32,189 bases of DNA, taken from positions 1 through 32,189 of the forward strand of contig CAZHWO010000008.1 of NCBI GenBank assembly GCA_964536075.1, given 5' to 3'. This document shows positions 7,789 to 15,276 of the stretch, piece after piece (position 1 is the stretch's first letter; every line of letters starts with the position of its first letter). The notes under the pieces were generated by a model. That model saw only the letters and a program-made list of their open reading frames with translations, ran no database searches and was not told where the DNA came from. The position numbers and the translations under genes were made by a program. This stretch comes from JAAZHK01 sp964536075 (lineage in GTDB: Bacteria; Bacillota_I; Bacilli_A; RF39; UBA660).

Positions 7789-9957
7789 TTATAACCCAAT
7801 TGGATTAAAATCAATATCAATTTTTACTTTATTATTACTTTTATAGTGCTCCTTAATTTTCGTTAAAGCTGGATAAAGATTATTATCTTGTTTATATTTT
7901 ATTATAATACTGAAGCGATAGATATTGTTTACTTTAAAAACATTAGGGATGGTGGGGCCTAAAATGGTAGAGTCTTTTAAAATTTCTTTTAAAGCAAAGC
8001 CAATTTTATTACTTACTTCTTTCGCTATGTCATAAGAGTTACTCATTATTTTAATAGATATTAGGTAATAGTAAGGGGGATAACCTAATTTTCTTCTAAT
8101 ATTCATTTCTTGTTGATAAAAGCCTCGGAAATCGTTATGGCGAGCACAGATGATGGCATAATGATCAGGATTAAAAGTTTGAATAATAACAAAGCCCTTT
8201 TTCTCTCCCCGACCACTGCGACCACTAACCTGATTTAAAAGGGAAAAGGTATATTCACTACTCCTAAAATCAGGAATATTTAACGAGGTATCGGCATTAA
8301 TAACGCCGACTAAGGTAACGTTATCAAAATCTAACCCCTTAGAGATCATTTGAGTTCCAAGTAATATCTGATACTTTTGGTCTTTAAAGTCTTTAATAAT
8401 CCGACTATGGGAACCCTTTTTTGTAGTAGTATCTAAGTCCATGCGAATGGTTGAATAAGTAGGAAAAAGATTTTTTAATTCTTCTTCAATTTTTTCGGTT
8501 CCGAGTCCTAAATTTCTAATATTTTGACTTTGACATTTAGGACATATGTCTCTTTTTTTAGTAGCATAGCCACAATAATGACAGCGTAAATTATCACTAC
8601 TCTTATGGTAGGTTAAAGTTATATCACAGCGTGGGCATTTTTCGACATAACCGCAATCAGAGCAACTCGTAAAAGAAGCATACCCCCGTCTATTTAGAAG
8701 AAGAATTATTTGCTCATTTCGAGCTAAAACCTCTTGCATTTTAGTTAATAAAACATGCGAAAAATAACTATTCTTTTTCTTAAGTTCTTTATTCATATCG
8801 GCAATAATTATTTCCGGCATATGTCTATTTAGAACCCGATGAGGTAACTCCAGTAATTGGTAAACGCCTTTTTGAGCTCGAGCATAAGATTCTAAAGAAG
8901 GCGTAGCACTACCTAAAATAACTAATGCTTGATGATATAAACTTCTTTTAATAGCGATATCAATAGCGTGATAGTGAGGATTATTTTGTTCTTTATAAGT
9001 AGTCGAATGTTCTTCATCAATAATAATAACCCCAATATTTTTTAAAGGAGCAAAGATGGCACTTCTAGCGCCAATAACGATGGAAACCTCGGCTCTTTCT
9101 ATCTTGCGCCATTCATCGTATTTTTCTCCATCACTTAAACCACTATGTAATATGGCAATATCCGATCCAAAGCGTTCTTTAAAACGTTCGACTATTTGGG
9201 GCGTTAAAGATATTTCGGGCAGTAGAAGTACGGAGGTTTTATGTTTTTTTAGCATATCTTCAATAATTTCCATATAAACTTCTGTTTTACCTGATCCGGT
9301 TACGCCATGTAACAGATAAGTTTGCGGTAATTCTTGACCTTTAATAATTTGATCGACAACTTTTTGTTGCTCGTCTGTTAAAGCTTTTTTAGCCTTTTTA
9401 ACCGGTTGATCATTTAAACGATAGGCTTCTTTTTTTTCTTCTTTAACAATACCTTTTTTTATTAAGGTATTAAGACTACTAGTTGATATTAATTGTAATA
9501 AATCCTTCTTTACTATTTTTTCTTTCTGAAGAATAGCAATTATTTTTCGCTGTTTATCATTCAATTTAGTTTCAGCAAAATTATCACTTAAGGTTATATA
9601 TTTCTCCGTCTTAACATTGATATTAACATTTTTTCGGGCTTTTAAAGCAGTGGGTAACATAATCTGGTAACAATTAATTAAGCTAGTTAAAAATTTCTCA
9701 CTCATATATGTCCCTAAAGCTAGTAATTCTTCATTTAAAACAGCTTCTTGATCAATAATACTATTTATTTCTTTTAAGTTCTCCACATCAGAAGTAGTCT
9801 TAATATCGGTGATAAATCCTTCAACAAAACGATTACCAAATGGAACTAAAACCCTAATACCTTTTTTTATTTGGGATATTAGATTATTAGGTACTTGATA
9901 ATCAAAGGAACGATCAATATTTTTATTAGTTATTTCCACTAAAACACTAACAATCAT
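7789..9957 (-). CDS. priA: Primosomal replication-restart helicase PriA
   Basis: A 722-aa 3'-5' superfamily 2 helicase that reloads the replisome at stalled forks. It has the N-terminal 3'-DNA-binding domain (1-100), Walker A GVTGSGKT (218-225), the DEEH box (314-317) and helicase motif GSATPSLES (349-357). Eight zinc-binding cysteines lie in pairs (C432/C435, C441/C444, C459/C462, C472/C475). Helicase motifs V and VI follow (LGTQMISKGLDF, QVSGRSGRGEK). Slightly shorter than B. subtilis PriA (about 800 aa), mostly in the linker. First gene of its operon. AGGTGGTGAT precedes the ATG, and an extended -10 promoter lies just upstream. Confidence 0.97.
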   Translation of the reverse strand: MIVSVLVEITNKNIDRSFDYQVPNNLISQIKKGIRVLVPFGNRFVEGFITDIKTTSDVENLKEINSIIDQEAVLNEELLALGTYMSEKFLTSLINCYQIMLPTALKARKNVNINVKTEKYITLSDNFAETKLNDKQRKIIAILQKEKIVKKDLLQLISTSSLNTLIKKGIVKEEKKEAYRLNDQPVKKAKKALTDEQQKVVDQIIKGQELPQTYLLHGVTGSGKTEVYMEIIEDMLKKHKTSVLLLPEISLTPQIVERFKERFGSDIAILHSGLSDGEKYDEWRKIERAEVSIVIGARSAIFAPLKNIGVIIIDEEHSTTYKEQNNPHYHAIDIAIKRSLYHQALVILGSATPSLESYARAQKGVYQLLELPHRVLNRHMPEIIIADMNKELKKKNSYFSHVLLTKMQEVLARNEQIILLLNRRGYASFTSCSDCGYVEKCPRCDITLTYHKSSDNLRCHYCGYATKKRDICPKCQSQNIRNLGLGTEKIEEELKNLFPTYSTIRMDLDTTTKKGSHSRIIKDFKDQKYQILLGTQMISKGLDFDNVTLVGVINADTSLNIPDFRSSEYTFSLLNQVSGRSGRGEKKGFVIIQTFNPDHYAIICARHNDFRGFYQQEMNIRRKLGYPPYYYLISIKIMSNSYDIAKEVSNKIGFALKEILKDSTILGPTIPNVFKVNNIYRFSIIIKYKQDNNLYPALTKIKEHYKSNNKVKIDIDFNPIGL

Positions 9958-9976
9958 TATATCACCACCTATTAAT

Positions 9977-9985
9977 ATTATAGCA
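9977..9985 (-). promoter_or_regulatory. Extended -10 promoter for priA
   Basis: On the minus strand TGC-TATAAT ends about 20 bases before the priA ATG. No convincing -35 is seen. The promoter sits immediately behind the T-tract of the upstream terminator, leaving under 20 bases between the two signals. Confidence 0.55.
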
Positions 9986-9999
9986 AGAATTTAGGTAAA

Positions 10000-10032
10000 A
10001 AGAAAAATAAGTGTTTAAACAACACTTATTTT
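10000..10032 (-). terminator. Terminator of the TasA-like/FGE-like gene
   Basis: A perfect 12-pair stem (10004-10015 with 10021-10032) and a five-base loop, followed on the minus strand by TCTTTTT. The TAA stop of the gene (10026-10028) lies inside the 5' arm. Confidence 0.85.
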
Positions 10033-11819
10033 GTTATGACAACTCGGAAAGTAGCATGATCATTAGCCGATCCGGAAGTATACCTATAACTAAAGAGTCC
10101 AGCAGCGGTAGCATCAGAATATGTTCCTCCTCTTATTAACCAAAAATTATTATTAATAATAAAACTATGATAATCATTATGCCATCCAGCCGTTTCATTT
10201 AAAGCATATCCATAACAAGCTTCATCATTACAGGCGGTAGATGGATCTAAACTGGTATATAAATTATAGTACTTATTATTAGCCCAAGGAAGACTATCAT
10301 TAGTAGCCATCGTATATTCAGCACTACCACCTGCCATATCATAAATACCATAAATATTCCCAGTCGTGGAAGCGTTAGAACCATATATATATTCAGTAGA
10401 ACCAGCAGTATTACAATAGCTTGAATCTATTGAGGTAATTAAGGTAGCATTAGCTGATACCGTACTAGAACAGCCTGTTAATGATTGATTATTTTTACTA
10501 ACATTATTAATCCATACTTCACAACCACTAGCAATACAGCCCTCATCGTTATAACGGCCATATTGACTATTAGCTAAATAAGTAACGGCTCCCCATTCAC
10601 TATCTTTCATCATATGAGTGGTTAACTTTAAGTTATATAAAGAAGTCAAATTGATCGCTGTCTGAAATTGGTGACTTACTTGTTGATTAGTTAAACTATA
10701 TAAATTAGGTTTAATAAAGATATTATTTGTTTTAGTCTCATCAACCGTATTGATACTAGCCATACCTGTTTCAAATTTAGCCACCCAAAGGCCTGTTAAC
10801 TCTGTTACTCCCATAGTAAAAGCTGGATGAGTATATGCGCAACCACTAGTCTTACTACCCGGATTACCACAATTACCAAGGGCTTTACTATAATTATTAG
10901 CTAGTAAATTTTCAAAATTAATGACTATTTTAGTAGCTTGATTAGCATTATATAAAGTGTAATTATATCTTGGAAGCCAAACAAACATAGCTACTATATC
11001 ATCCATAGGGATAACCGTTCCGGTGGCGGCATTTAAGTAGTCATTGCGGCTGCAATAGTTATTGCTCCCTGTACAGTTTTTATCACTAGCATAAGGATTG
11101 GTTAAAGTAATCTTCGTCGTTGATTGATTGGTGACGATGGCTACATTAGCCCACATTCTATTATTATAATCATACCATTTTTGAGTTAAATCAGCTTTGA
11201 TCCATTCGTTAATTTTAGTATTATATATGATAGGAATCATATTATCATCTAGTTTAGGATAGGCAGCTTGACTATTATCAGCATATACTCCAGCATCAAG
11301 AGATTCAACAATTAACTTAGCATGAAACTCTTTCCCTAGTACATCATTAGAGGCATCTTCTTTTATCCATAATTTTAAAAGGTAATTATTGGTTGAGCCA
11401 GCATTAAGTAATTCTTTATCAATCGTTAAGACTCCATCAGTACCTAAAGTATATACCTCTTCATTATTAATGCTATATCTAATATCACTACTAGCTATTT
11501 CACCAGCTGTTTTTTCTAATCTAACAGTGTATCTCGTAGGCAAGGTACCTGTATTAGTTATTCGAAATTGATAACCTCCGGAAGTCAAGCCCACAGTATC
11601 ACTAATTGGATAACTATTAATTATTGATACAGAACCATTATCAGCAACTTCAATATTTAAAGTACCAGCTTGAATAACATTATCATTTTCAGATCTATGT
11701 AAGTACGTAAAAATAGCATAAGAATTACCCACAAGGATTAAAAGAGTGGCCATGATAGGAATTAAGCTGACGATAATTTGAAGTTGAGCTTTTTTTAATT
11801 TATTTTTCTTTTTGCGCAT
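10026..11819 (-). CDS. Surface protein: TasA-like N-terminal region plus FGE/C-type-lectin-like C-terminal domain
   Basis: A 597-aa exported protein. A basic start (MRKKKNKLKK) is followed by a hydrophobic segment at about 14-35. The next stretch, SYAIFTYLHRSENDNVIQAGTLNIEV, resembles the mature N-terminus of TasA/camelysin-type proteins, with a beta-sandwich-like region to about 170. The C-terminal half has hallmarks of the formylglycine-generating-enzyme-like fold: VWLPRYNY, GLWVAKFETG, DSEWGAVTYLA, GIYDMAGGSAEY, LIRGGTY and a final FRVVI. There are several Cys, but I see no FGE copper-site signature, so it is probably a binding rather than a catalytic domain. I chose the ATG at 11819, not 11834, because the GGGAGGT ribosome site would otherwise be inside the coding sequence. 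Monocistronic, with its own promoter and terminator. Substrate unknown; an extracellular fibre or adhesin role is inference. Confidence 0.85.
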   Translation of the reverse strand: MRKKKNKLKKAQLQIIVSLIPIMATLLILVGNSYAIFTYLHRSENDNVIQAGTLNIEVADNGSVSIINSYPISDTVGLTSGGYQFRITNTGTLPTRYTVRLEKTAGEIASSDIRYSINNEEVYTLGTDGVLTIDKELLNAGSTNNYLLKLWIKEDASNDVLGKEFHAKLIVESLDAGVYADNSQAAYPKLDDNMIPIIYNTKINEWIKADLTQKWYDYNNRMWANVAIVTNQSTTKITLTNPYASDKNCTGSNNYCSRNDYLNAATGTVIPMDDIVAMFVWLPRYNYTLYNANQATKIVINFENLLANNYSKALGNCGNPGSKTSGCAYTHPAFTMGVTELTGLWVAKFETGMASINTVDETKTNNIFIKPNLYSLTNQQVSHQFQTAINLTSLYNLKLTTHMMKDSEWGAVTYLANSQYGRYNDEGCIASGCEVWINNVSKNNQSLTGCSSTVSANATLITSIDSSYCNTAGSTEYIYGSNASTTGNIYGIYDMAGGSAEYTMATNDSLPWANNKYYNLYTSLDPSTACNDEACYGYALNETAGWHNDYHSFIINNNFWLIRGGTYSDATAAGLFSYRYTSGSANDHATFRVVITK

Positions 11820-11842
11820 TCTTACACCTCCCAATCTTCTAG

Positions 11843-11855
11843 TTTAATTCTACCA
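11843..11855 (-). promoter_or_regulatory. Extended -10 promoter for the TasA-like/FGE-like gene
   Basis: On the minus strand TGG-TAGAAT followed by TAAA lies about 25 bases before the start. The same 13 bases occur before ctpA at 27388-27400. No good -35 hexamer is visible in the A-rich upstream sequence. Confidence 0.5.
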
Positions 11856-11933
11856 TAGTTACTTTTTTTTTACTATTATTTTTTCAAATTTTCCACGCTA
11901 TCTTTATTATGCATGAAAAGACTTAAAATTATT

Positions 11934-11962
11934 TCAAAAAAAGAAGCTTATTTGGCTTCTTT
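11934..11962 (-). terminator. Terminator of the lipoprotein/DUF948/YtxH operon
   Basis: Stem AAAGAAGC/GCTTCTTT (11940-11947 with 11955-11962) with a seven-base loop and a run of seven T on the minus strand. The TAA stop of the ytxH-like gene (11948-11950) lies in the loop. Confidence 0.8.
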
Positions 11963-12361
11963 ATCAGTCTCTTCTAATTTATTTAATACTTCTTTAATAA
12001 CAAGAATGGTTTTTTCTCTAATATCTTCAGCCATTTCTTTTAAAATTGGTGTTCCTTTATCAACGGCAAGTCTAACTAAATCTTCACTTTTAGCTTTTAA
12101 TTCTTTACCTTTGGTTTTAGCAATTTTTAACACTTTTTCGTTGTCTAAATCTTTTAATTCTCTTTCAATATCGGCAATTTTATCTTCTAGCATGCATTTT
12201 ACTTCATCAACATCAATTTCTTTAACTTTATTTAGAAGTTCTTCCATTTTTGTTCCTAATTCTTTTCTTGTTTCACTACCCTTTTTGGGAGCAAAAAGCA
12301 TACCTAAACCAACTCCTAGAGCTGTACCAAAGATAAATTTACCGACTCCTTTTTTCTTCAT
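11948..12361 (-). CDS. YtxH-domain membrane-anchored coiled-coil protein
   Basis: A 137-aa protein matching the YtxH family. After a short basic start, residues 7-24 form a glycine-rich hydrophobic segment (GKFIFGTALGVGLGMLFAP). The family hallmark FAPKKGSETRKELG follows. The rest is a highly charged helical tail of alternating Lys/Glu, probably a long coiled coil. Related proteins are linked to general stress and envelope functions in Firmicutes, but the biochemical role is not established. The start codon overlaps the DUF948 stop by one base (TAATG), with AAGGAGGAAG upstream. Last gene of its four-gene operon. Confidence 0.88.
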   Translation of the reverse strand: MKKKGVGKFIFGTALGVGLGMLFAPKKGSETRKELGTKMEELLNKVKEIDVDEVKCMLEDKIADIERELKDLDNEKVLKIAKTKGKELKAKSEDLVRLAVDKGTPILKEMAEDIREKTILVIKEVLNKLEETDKEAK

Positions 12362-12648
12362 TATTCTTCCTCCTTTTCTTTATTATTTTTCTTAGAAAAT
12401 AATGATCCTATAAAAATAGCAACATTTTCAGCTAACCTATTACTAACAGATGATAAACCATTAGTTACGGTATCGATGATATTGAATAAAACATTTAATG
12501 ATTTTAGTTTATGTTCAACATCAGATAAAACACGATTAGCTTTATTGACAGAAATAATTAATTTTATGCCTAGAATAATTAACACAACAAGTAAAACAAT
12601 CACAAGCAAATACAAGACAATTGATGATATTTCTATAAAATAATCCAT
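12361..12648 (-). CDS. DUF948 (YtxG-like) small membrane protein
   Basis: A 95-aa protein with one N-terminal membrane helix (about 8-32, rich in Val, Ile and Leu). An amphipathic segment with NKANRVLSDVEHKLKSLN follows, then a Lys/Glu tail. This layout and its pairing with a YtxH-domain gene match the DUF948/YtxG-YtxH couple seen in Bacillus. Function unknown. It is translationally coupled to ytxH by a one-base overlap. AGGAGT precedes its ATG, and the stop of the acidic protein lies 5 bases upstream. Membership is judged from length, topology and gene context. Confidence 0.8.
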   Translation of the reverse strand: MDYFIEISSIVLYLLVIVLLVVLIILGIKLIISVNKANRVLSDVEHKLKSLNVLFNIIDTVTNGLSSVSNRLAENVAIFIGSLFSKKNNKEKEEE

Positions 12649-12653
12649 ATACT

Positions 12654-13604
12654 TTACTCCTTCTCTTCGTACATTGAATCGATTAAATCAAATAAATTGT
12701 CCTCTATTGATTCTTCTTCAGTCTCATTTTTTTCAGAAGATTCTTCCTCTATTGATTCTTCTTCCTTATCTTCATCTTGTTCAGGAGTTTCTTCTTCTAT
12801 ATCTTCTTTAACCAATTCTTCCTTATCTTCATAGATTTCATAAGCTGGTTCTTCTTCTGCCGCCAAATCATCTTTACTTAAAATTCTGCCGGTTGCCTCT
12901 TCATGGCTGCGATCTTTATAGTCTACATTATATTGTAACCCTAAATCTTCGAAATATTCACTTGCATCACCAATTGTTACCTGATCAACAATAGGTTGTT
13001 CACCAGTATTATTCATATCATACACAATCGTTTCTTTTTCTAAATTAGCTTTTTTTAACTTATTAATATCTAACTCTCCTGTTAAATCGCCATAAGCTTT
13101 TTCCCGGATAATATCAATATTTAATTTATTAGAAGGAATAGTTATACGAACTTCTTTTTTAACAATAATTTCTTCATTTTTGGCATCTTTATCTTCAATA
13201 ATACCATATACAGGCGATATATTAGGCGATGGTTTAAAAAGTTTCTTTTGCTGTTTGATTTCTTCTTGGTAGTCATGACGATAAGTTTCATATTTACTAC
13301 TACCATTATTATGGTAACTTTGTGATTCAAATTTTGGTAAATCATAGCCGGTTTTGTCAAAATCGACATCCTCTTCAGCCTTAAAATCTTCATCATCAAA
13401 AATCATAGGAAACGGTTTTTCATTTTCATCTTCTATTAGGTCTCGTTCAGAAATAATATCAATGTCTTCCTTCTTTGATTCATCAGCTTCAACTTTACGG
13501 GCAACAGGTTCATCTGCTTTATCTTTTTTCTTTACGGCGGGTTCATCTACTTCAACATATTCTTCTTCAAAAAAAGCTTCTTTTAGTTTACTAAATAGTC
13601 CCAT
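12654..13604 (-). CDS. Acidic, probably disordered scaffold-like protein of unknown function
   Basis: A 316-aa protein with no catalytic fold I recognise. The first 12 residues, MGLFSKLKEAFF, would form an amphipathic helix suited to membrane binding. A long acidic, repeat-poor linker follows. The middle (about 125-165) holds FKPSPNISPVYGIIED and KKEVRITIP. A more ordered patch lies around 205-230 (VTIGDASEYFEDLGLQYNVDYKD). After an extreme Glu-rich stretch the protein ends with NLFDLIDSMYEEKE, which looks like a docking peptide. No membrane helix and no signal. AAGGAGG precedes the start, and the lipoprotein stop is 9 bases upstream. I infer an adaptor binding partners through short motifs; it is not FtsY and lacks the SepF domain. 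Confidence 0.8.
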   Translation of the reverse strand: MGLFSKLKEAFFEEEYVEVDEPAVKKKDKADEPVARKVEADESKKEDIDIISERDLIEDENEKPFPMIFDDEDFKAEEDVDFDKTGYDLPKFESQSYHNNGSSKYETYRHDYQEEIKQQKKLFKPSPNISPVYGIIEDKDAKNEEIIVKKEVRITIPSNKLNIDIIREKAYGDLTGELDINKLKKANLEKETIVYDMNNTGEQPIVDQVTIGDASEYFEDLGLQYNVDYKDRSHEEATGRILSKDDLAAEEEPAYEIYEDKEELVKEDIEEETPEQDEDKEEESIEEESSEKNETEEESIEDNLFDLIDSMYEEKE

Positions 13605-13613
13605 ATTTCCTCC

Positions 13614-14279
13614 TTATTGTTCGACATTTATGTCTATATTATCCTCATCGGGAATATCAACATCATAATCATAATAAGTATCATATTCCTCAATATACTC
13701 TAAAAAATCATCCTGATTTTTTTCTGTATTAAAGAGTGTATATTTTTGTTCTTTATAATTTAAAACATTTTCGCCAATTAAGCTTGCTAGAACTTTATCA
13801 TTGAAAGTAATACTTGATAAGATTATCATACCATCAGCAATAACTTCATTCAAATCTTTTTCTTTACTTGTTACCTCTATTTTACCATAATTATAAACAA
13901 TTGTAATCTGATAATAGTCACCTTCTTGGATAATTTCAATAAAACCTTGGGTATTTTTATTAATTATTTCTTTATAATAGAAAGCTTCACTATTTTTCTG
14001 ATATTTAATATTAGCTTTATGATAATAAGCAATAGCATCAATATATAAATAATAACGGATATCCCGAAGAGCTAACACAGCATTATAATCTTTTTTTTCA
14101 ACATATTTTAAGCCTTTAGGAATATAGTATTTATATCCATCAAAGACAACATTAGTTGCTTGGTTATTGCTTATTAATATAGTATCAATAATTGTATCAA
14201 TACTACTTTTTTCCAGATTTAAGGTGTGACACCCTGTTAAAAAAAGTGACAATAAGAGTAATATTAATACTTTTTTCAT
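13614..14279 (-). CDS. Lipoprotein of unknown function
   Basis: A 221-aa secreted lipoprotein. MKKVLILLLLSLFLTGC gives a clear lipobox LTGC with lipidated C17. The mature part has tyrosine-rich alternating beta-like stretches (for example FDGYKYYIPKGLKY, LYIDAIAYYH). It ends in a very acidic Asp/Tyr tail (residues about 190-221), which may contact cell-wall polymers or cations. I do not recognise the family. First gene of the operon with the acidic scaffold-like protein, DUF948 and YtxH. AGGTGA precedes the ATG, and an extended -10 promoter with an overlapping palindrome lies upstream. Confidence 0.85.
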   Translation of the reverse strand: MKKVLILLLLSLFLTGCHTLNLEKSSIDTIIDTILISNNQATNVVFDGYKYYIPKGLKYVEKKDYNAVLALRDIRYYLYIDAIAYYHKANIKYQKNSEAFYYKEIINKNTQGFIEIIQEGDYYQITIVYNYGKIEVTSKEKDLNEVIADGMIILSSITFNDKVLASLIGENVLNYKEQKYTLFNTEKNQDDFLEYIEEYDTYYDYDVDIPDEDNIDINVEQ

Positions 14280-14299
14280 ATTTCACCTACTCTTTTTAT

Positions 14300-14308
14300 A
14301 TTATATCA
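14300..14308 (-). promoter_or_regulatory. Extended -10 promoter for the lipoprotein operon
   Basis: On the minus strand TGA-TATAAT ends about 20 bases before the lipoprotein start. No -35 consensus is seen at the correct spacing. It overlaps the left edge of the palindrome at 14304-14328. Confidence 0.55.
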
Positions 14309-14328
14309 AATTATTTAATAAATTGATA
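14304..14328. promoter_or_regulatory. 25-bp near-perfect palindrome overlapping a promoter (candidate operator)
   Basis: TATCAA at 14304-14309 is mirrored by TTGATA at 14323-14328. Across the 25 bases only one base pair of the twelve, plus the centre, fails to match. It covers the upstream half of the -10 element and the spacer of the lipoprotein promoter, where a repressor dimer would block RNA polymerase. The AT-rich composition makes chance palindromes more likely, so this is tentative. Confidence 0.35.
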
Positions 14329-14341
14329 GATTTTTTATTAA

Positions 14342-14971
14342 TTAATCTTTGGTAGCTAATAGTTCCAAGATCTTTTTTCCTTCTTGAACAAATTTATCTT
14401 CATATTCCGTAGAAATATGATTATCTTTCTTTGTTTTTTGTAAATCCCAGGTCACATTAGCAAGCTTATAATGGTATTCGATAAGCTTGGAAGTGGCATA
14501 AGCAAATAAAGCTTCATTATCAGTACGAAGATTAATCTGTTTAGATTTTTTAAAGATCTTTTCATATTTAGTTAGAAAATCTTCACTAATTAATCTTCTT
14601 TTAGCATGTCTCTTTTTAGGCCAGGGGTCGGGAAAATTAAGATAAAGAAGACTTATTTCATGATTAAAGACCTCATCAATATTGAGGGCATTCATTCTAA
14701 TTAGTTTTAAATTAGGCAGATTTTGATCAAGCTTTTCAATAGCGCGAACAATAACATTATCAAAGTGTTCAATACCCAGATAATTAATATCTCTATGCTG
14801 TTTAGCTTGATTAAGAAGAAACTGCCCTTTTCCCATACCTATTTCTATATGTATTGGATTTTTATTATTAAAAACCTGCTGCCATTTACCTTGATAACTG
14901 TTAGGATCTTTAATTAAAAAGTCACTATTATTTAATATCTGTTCTTTATTTTTTACATTTCTTAGACGCAT
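14342..14971 (-). CDS. trmB: tRNA (guanine-46-N7)-methyltransferase
   Basis: A 209-aa SAM-dependent methyltransferase that makes m7G46 in the variable loop of tRNAs. The SAM-binding motif is HIEIGMGKGQFL (41-52). The family signature LNFPDPWPKKRHAKRRL (111-127) carries the conserved Asp, and IRMNALNIDE (91-100) is the usual acidic cofactor segment. Length is normal. AGAGGTGAT lies just before the ATG. It has its own short upstream region shared with a divergent plus-strand gene and seems to be monocistronic. I see only a weak hairpin after its stop. Confidence 0.96.
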   Translation of the reverse strand: MRLRNVKNKEQILNNSDFLIKDPNSYQGKWQQVFNNKNPIHIEIGMGKGQFLLNQAKQHRDINYLGIEHFDNVIVRAIEKLDQNLPNLKLIRMNALNIDEVFNHEISLLYLNFPDPWPKKRHAKRRLISEDFLTKYEKIFKKSKQINLRTDNEALFAYATSKLIEYHYKLANVTWDLQKTKKDNHISTEYEDKFVQEGKKILELLATKD

Positions 14972-14987
14972 TTTATCACCTCTTTAA

Positions 14988-15030
14988 ATTATACAATAAG
15001 TGTGCCTCAAAATAAAGAGATGCATATAAT
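14988..15030. promoter_or_regulatory. Divergent promoter region between trmB and the small coiled-coil gene
   Basis: A minus-strand TATAAT (14988-14993) serves trmB and a plus-strand TATAAT (15025-15030) serves the small gene. Neither has a convincing -35 hexamer, so both are based on a perfect -10 and position. The plus-strand transcript would have a very short leader. Confidence 0.4.
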
Positions 15031-15051
15031 GAATGTAGGGAGATGATTTTT

Positions 15052-15252
15052 TTGAATAACCAGATGCCTTATAATTATATGCCATACATACCTTTTCCTA
15101 ATAATCCTATGCCACCTAAACCATTTGATACAAATGAATTGGAAGCCAAAATTAATCAATTAGAGAAAGAATTACGCTTATTAGAAAAGCGGGTTAATAA
15201 GCTTGAAAATAATAATTTAACTTCTAATGATTCCAGTATGTATATGATATAA
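15052..15252 (+). CDS. Small proline/tyrosine-rich protein with C-terminal coiled coil
   Basis: A 66-aa protein from a TTG start. The ATG at 15043 is in frame but sits directly against the GGGAG ribosome site, so TTG at 15052, about eight bases downstream, is the better start. The N-terminus is a Met/Pro/Tyr/Asn-rich stretch (NNQMPYNYMPYIPFPNNPMPP). Residues 27-55 form heptads (ELEAKINQLEKELRLLEKRVNKLENN), a short parallel coiled coil. There is no signal peptide or membrane helix. This layout resembles small structural proteins of Bacillota such as spore-coat or division-associated peptides, but I assign no function. It is isolated and convergent with the flippase gene, with which it shares a terminator. 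Confidence 0.7.
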   Translation: MNNQMPYNYMPYIPFPNNPMPPKPFDTNELEAKINQLEKELRLLEKRVNKLENNNLTSNDSSMYMI

Positions 15253-15276
15253 AAAGAGTTATTTTTTAACTCTTTT
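15252..15276. terminator. Bidirectional terminator between the small coiled-coil gene and murJ
   Basis: Stem AAAAGAGTTA/TAACTCTTTT (15252-15261 with 15267-15276) around a five-T loop. The plus-strand gene's stop (15250-15252) touches the stem. The minus-strand gene's TAA (15259-15261) lies inside it. T-rich sequence follows on the plus side; the minus side is weaker. Confidence 0.7.

Noticed and set aside
10030..10140. The C-terminus of the FGE-like protein looks like the variable region of a diversity-generating retroelement target (RGGTY...AGLF...FRVV).
   Set aside because: No reverse transcriptase, accessory gene or template repeat is in the window, and the segment is not unusually rich in AAC codons. 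Fold similarity alone explains the pattern.
12654..13604. Acidic protein as FtsY or SepF.
   Set aside because: FtsY has an acidic N-terminus but needs an NG GTPase domain, and SepF needs its compact C-terminal domain; neither is present.
14313..14350. A terminator after trmB (AGATT/AATCT around the stop).
   Set aside because: Only five pairs, a long loop and no T-tract; too weak to annotate.
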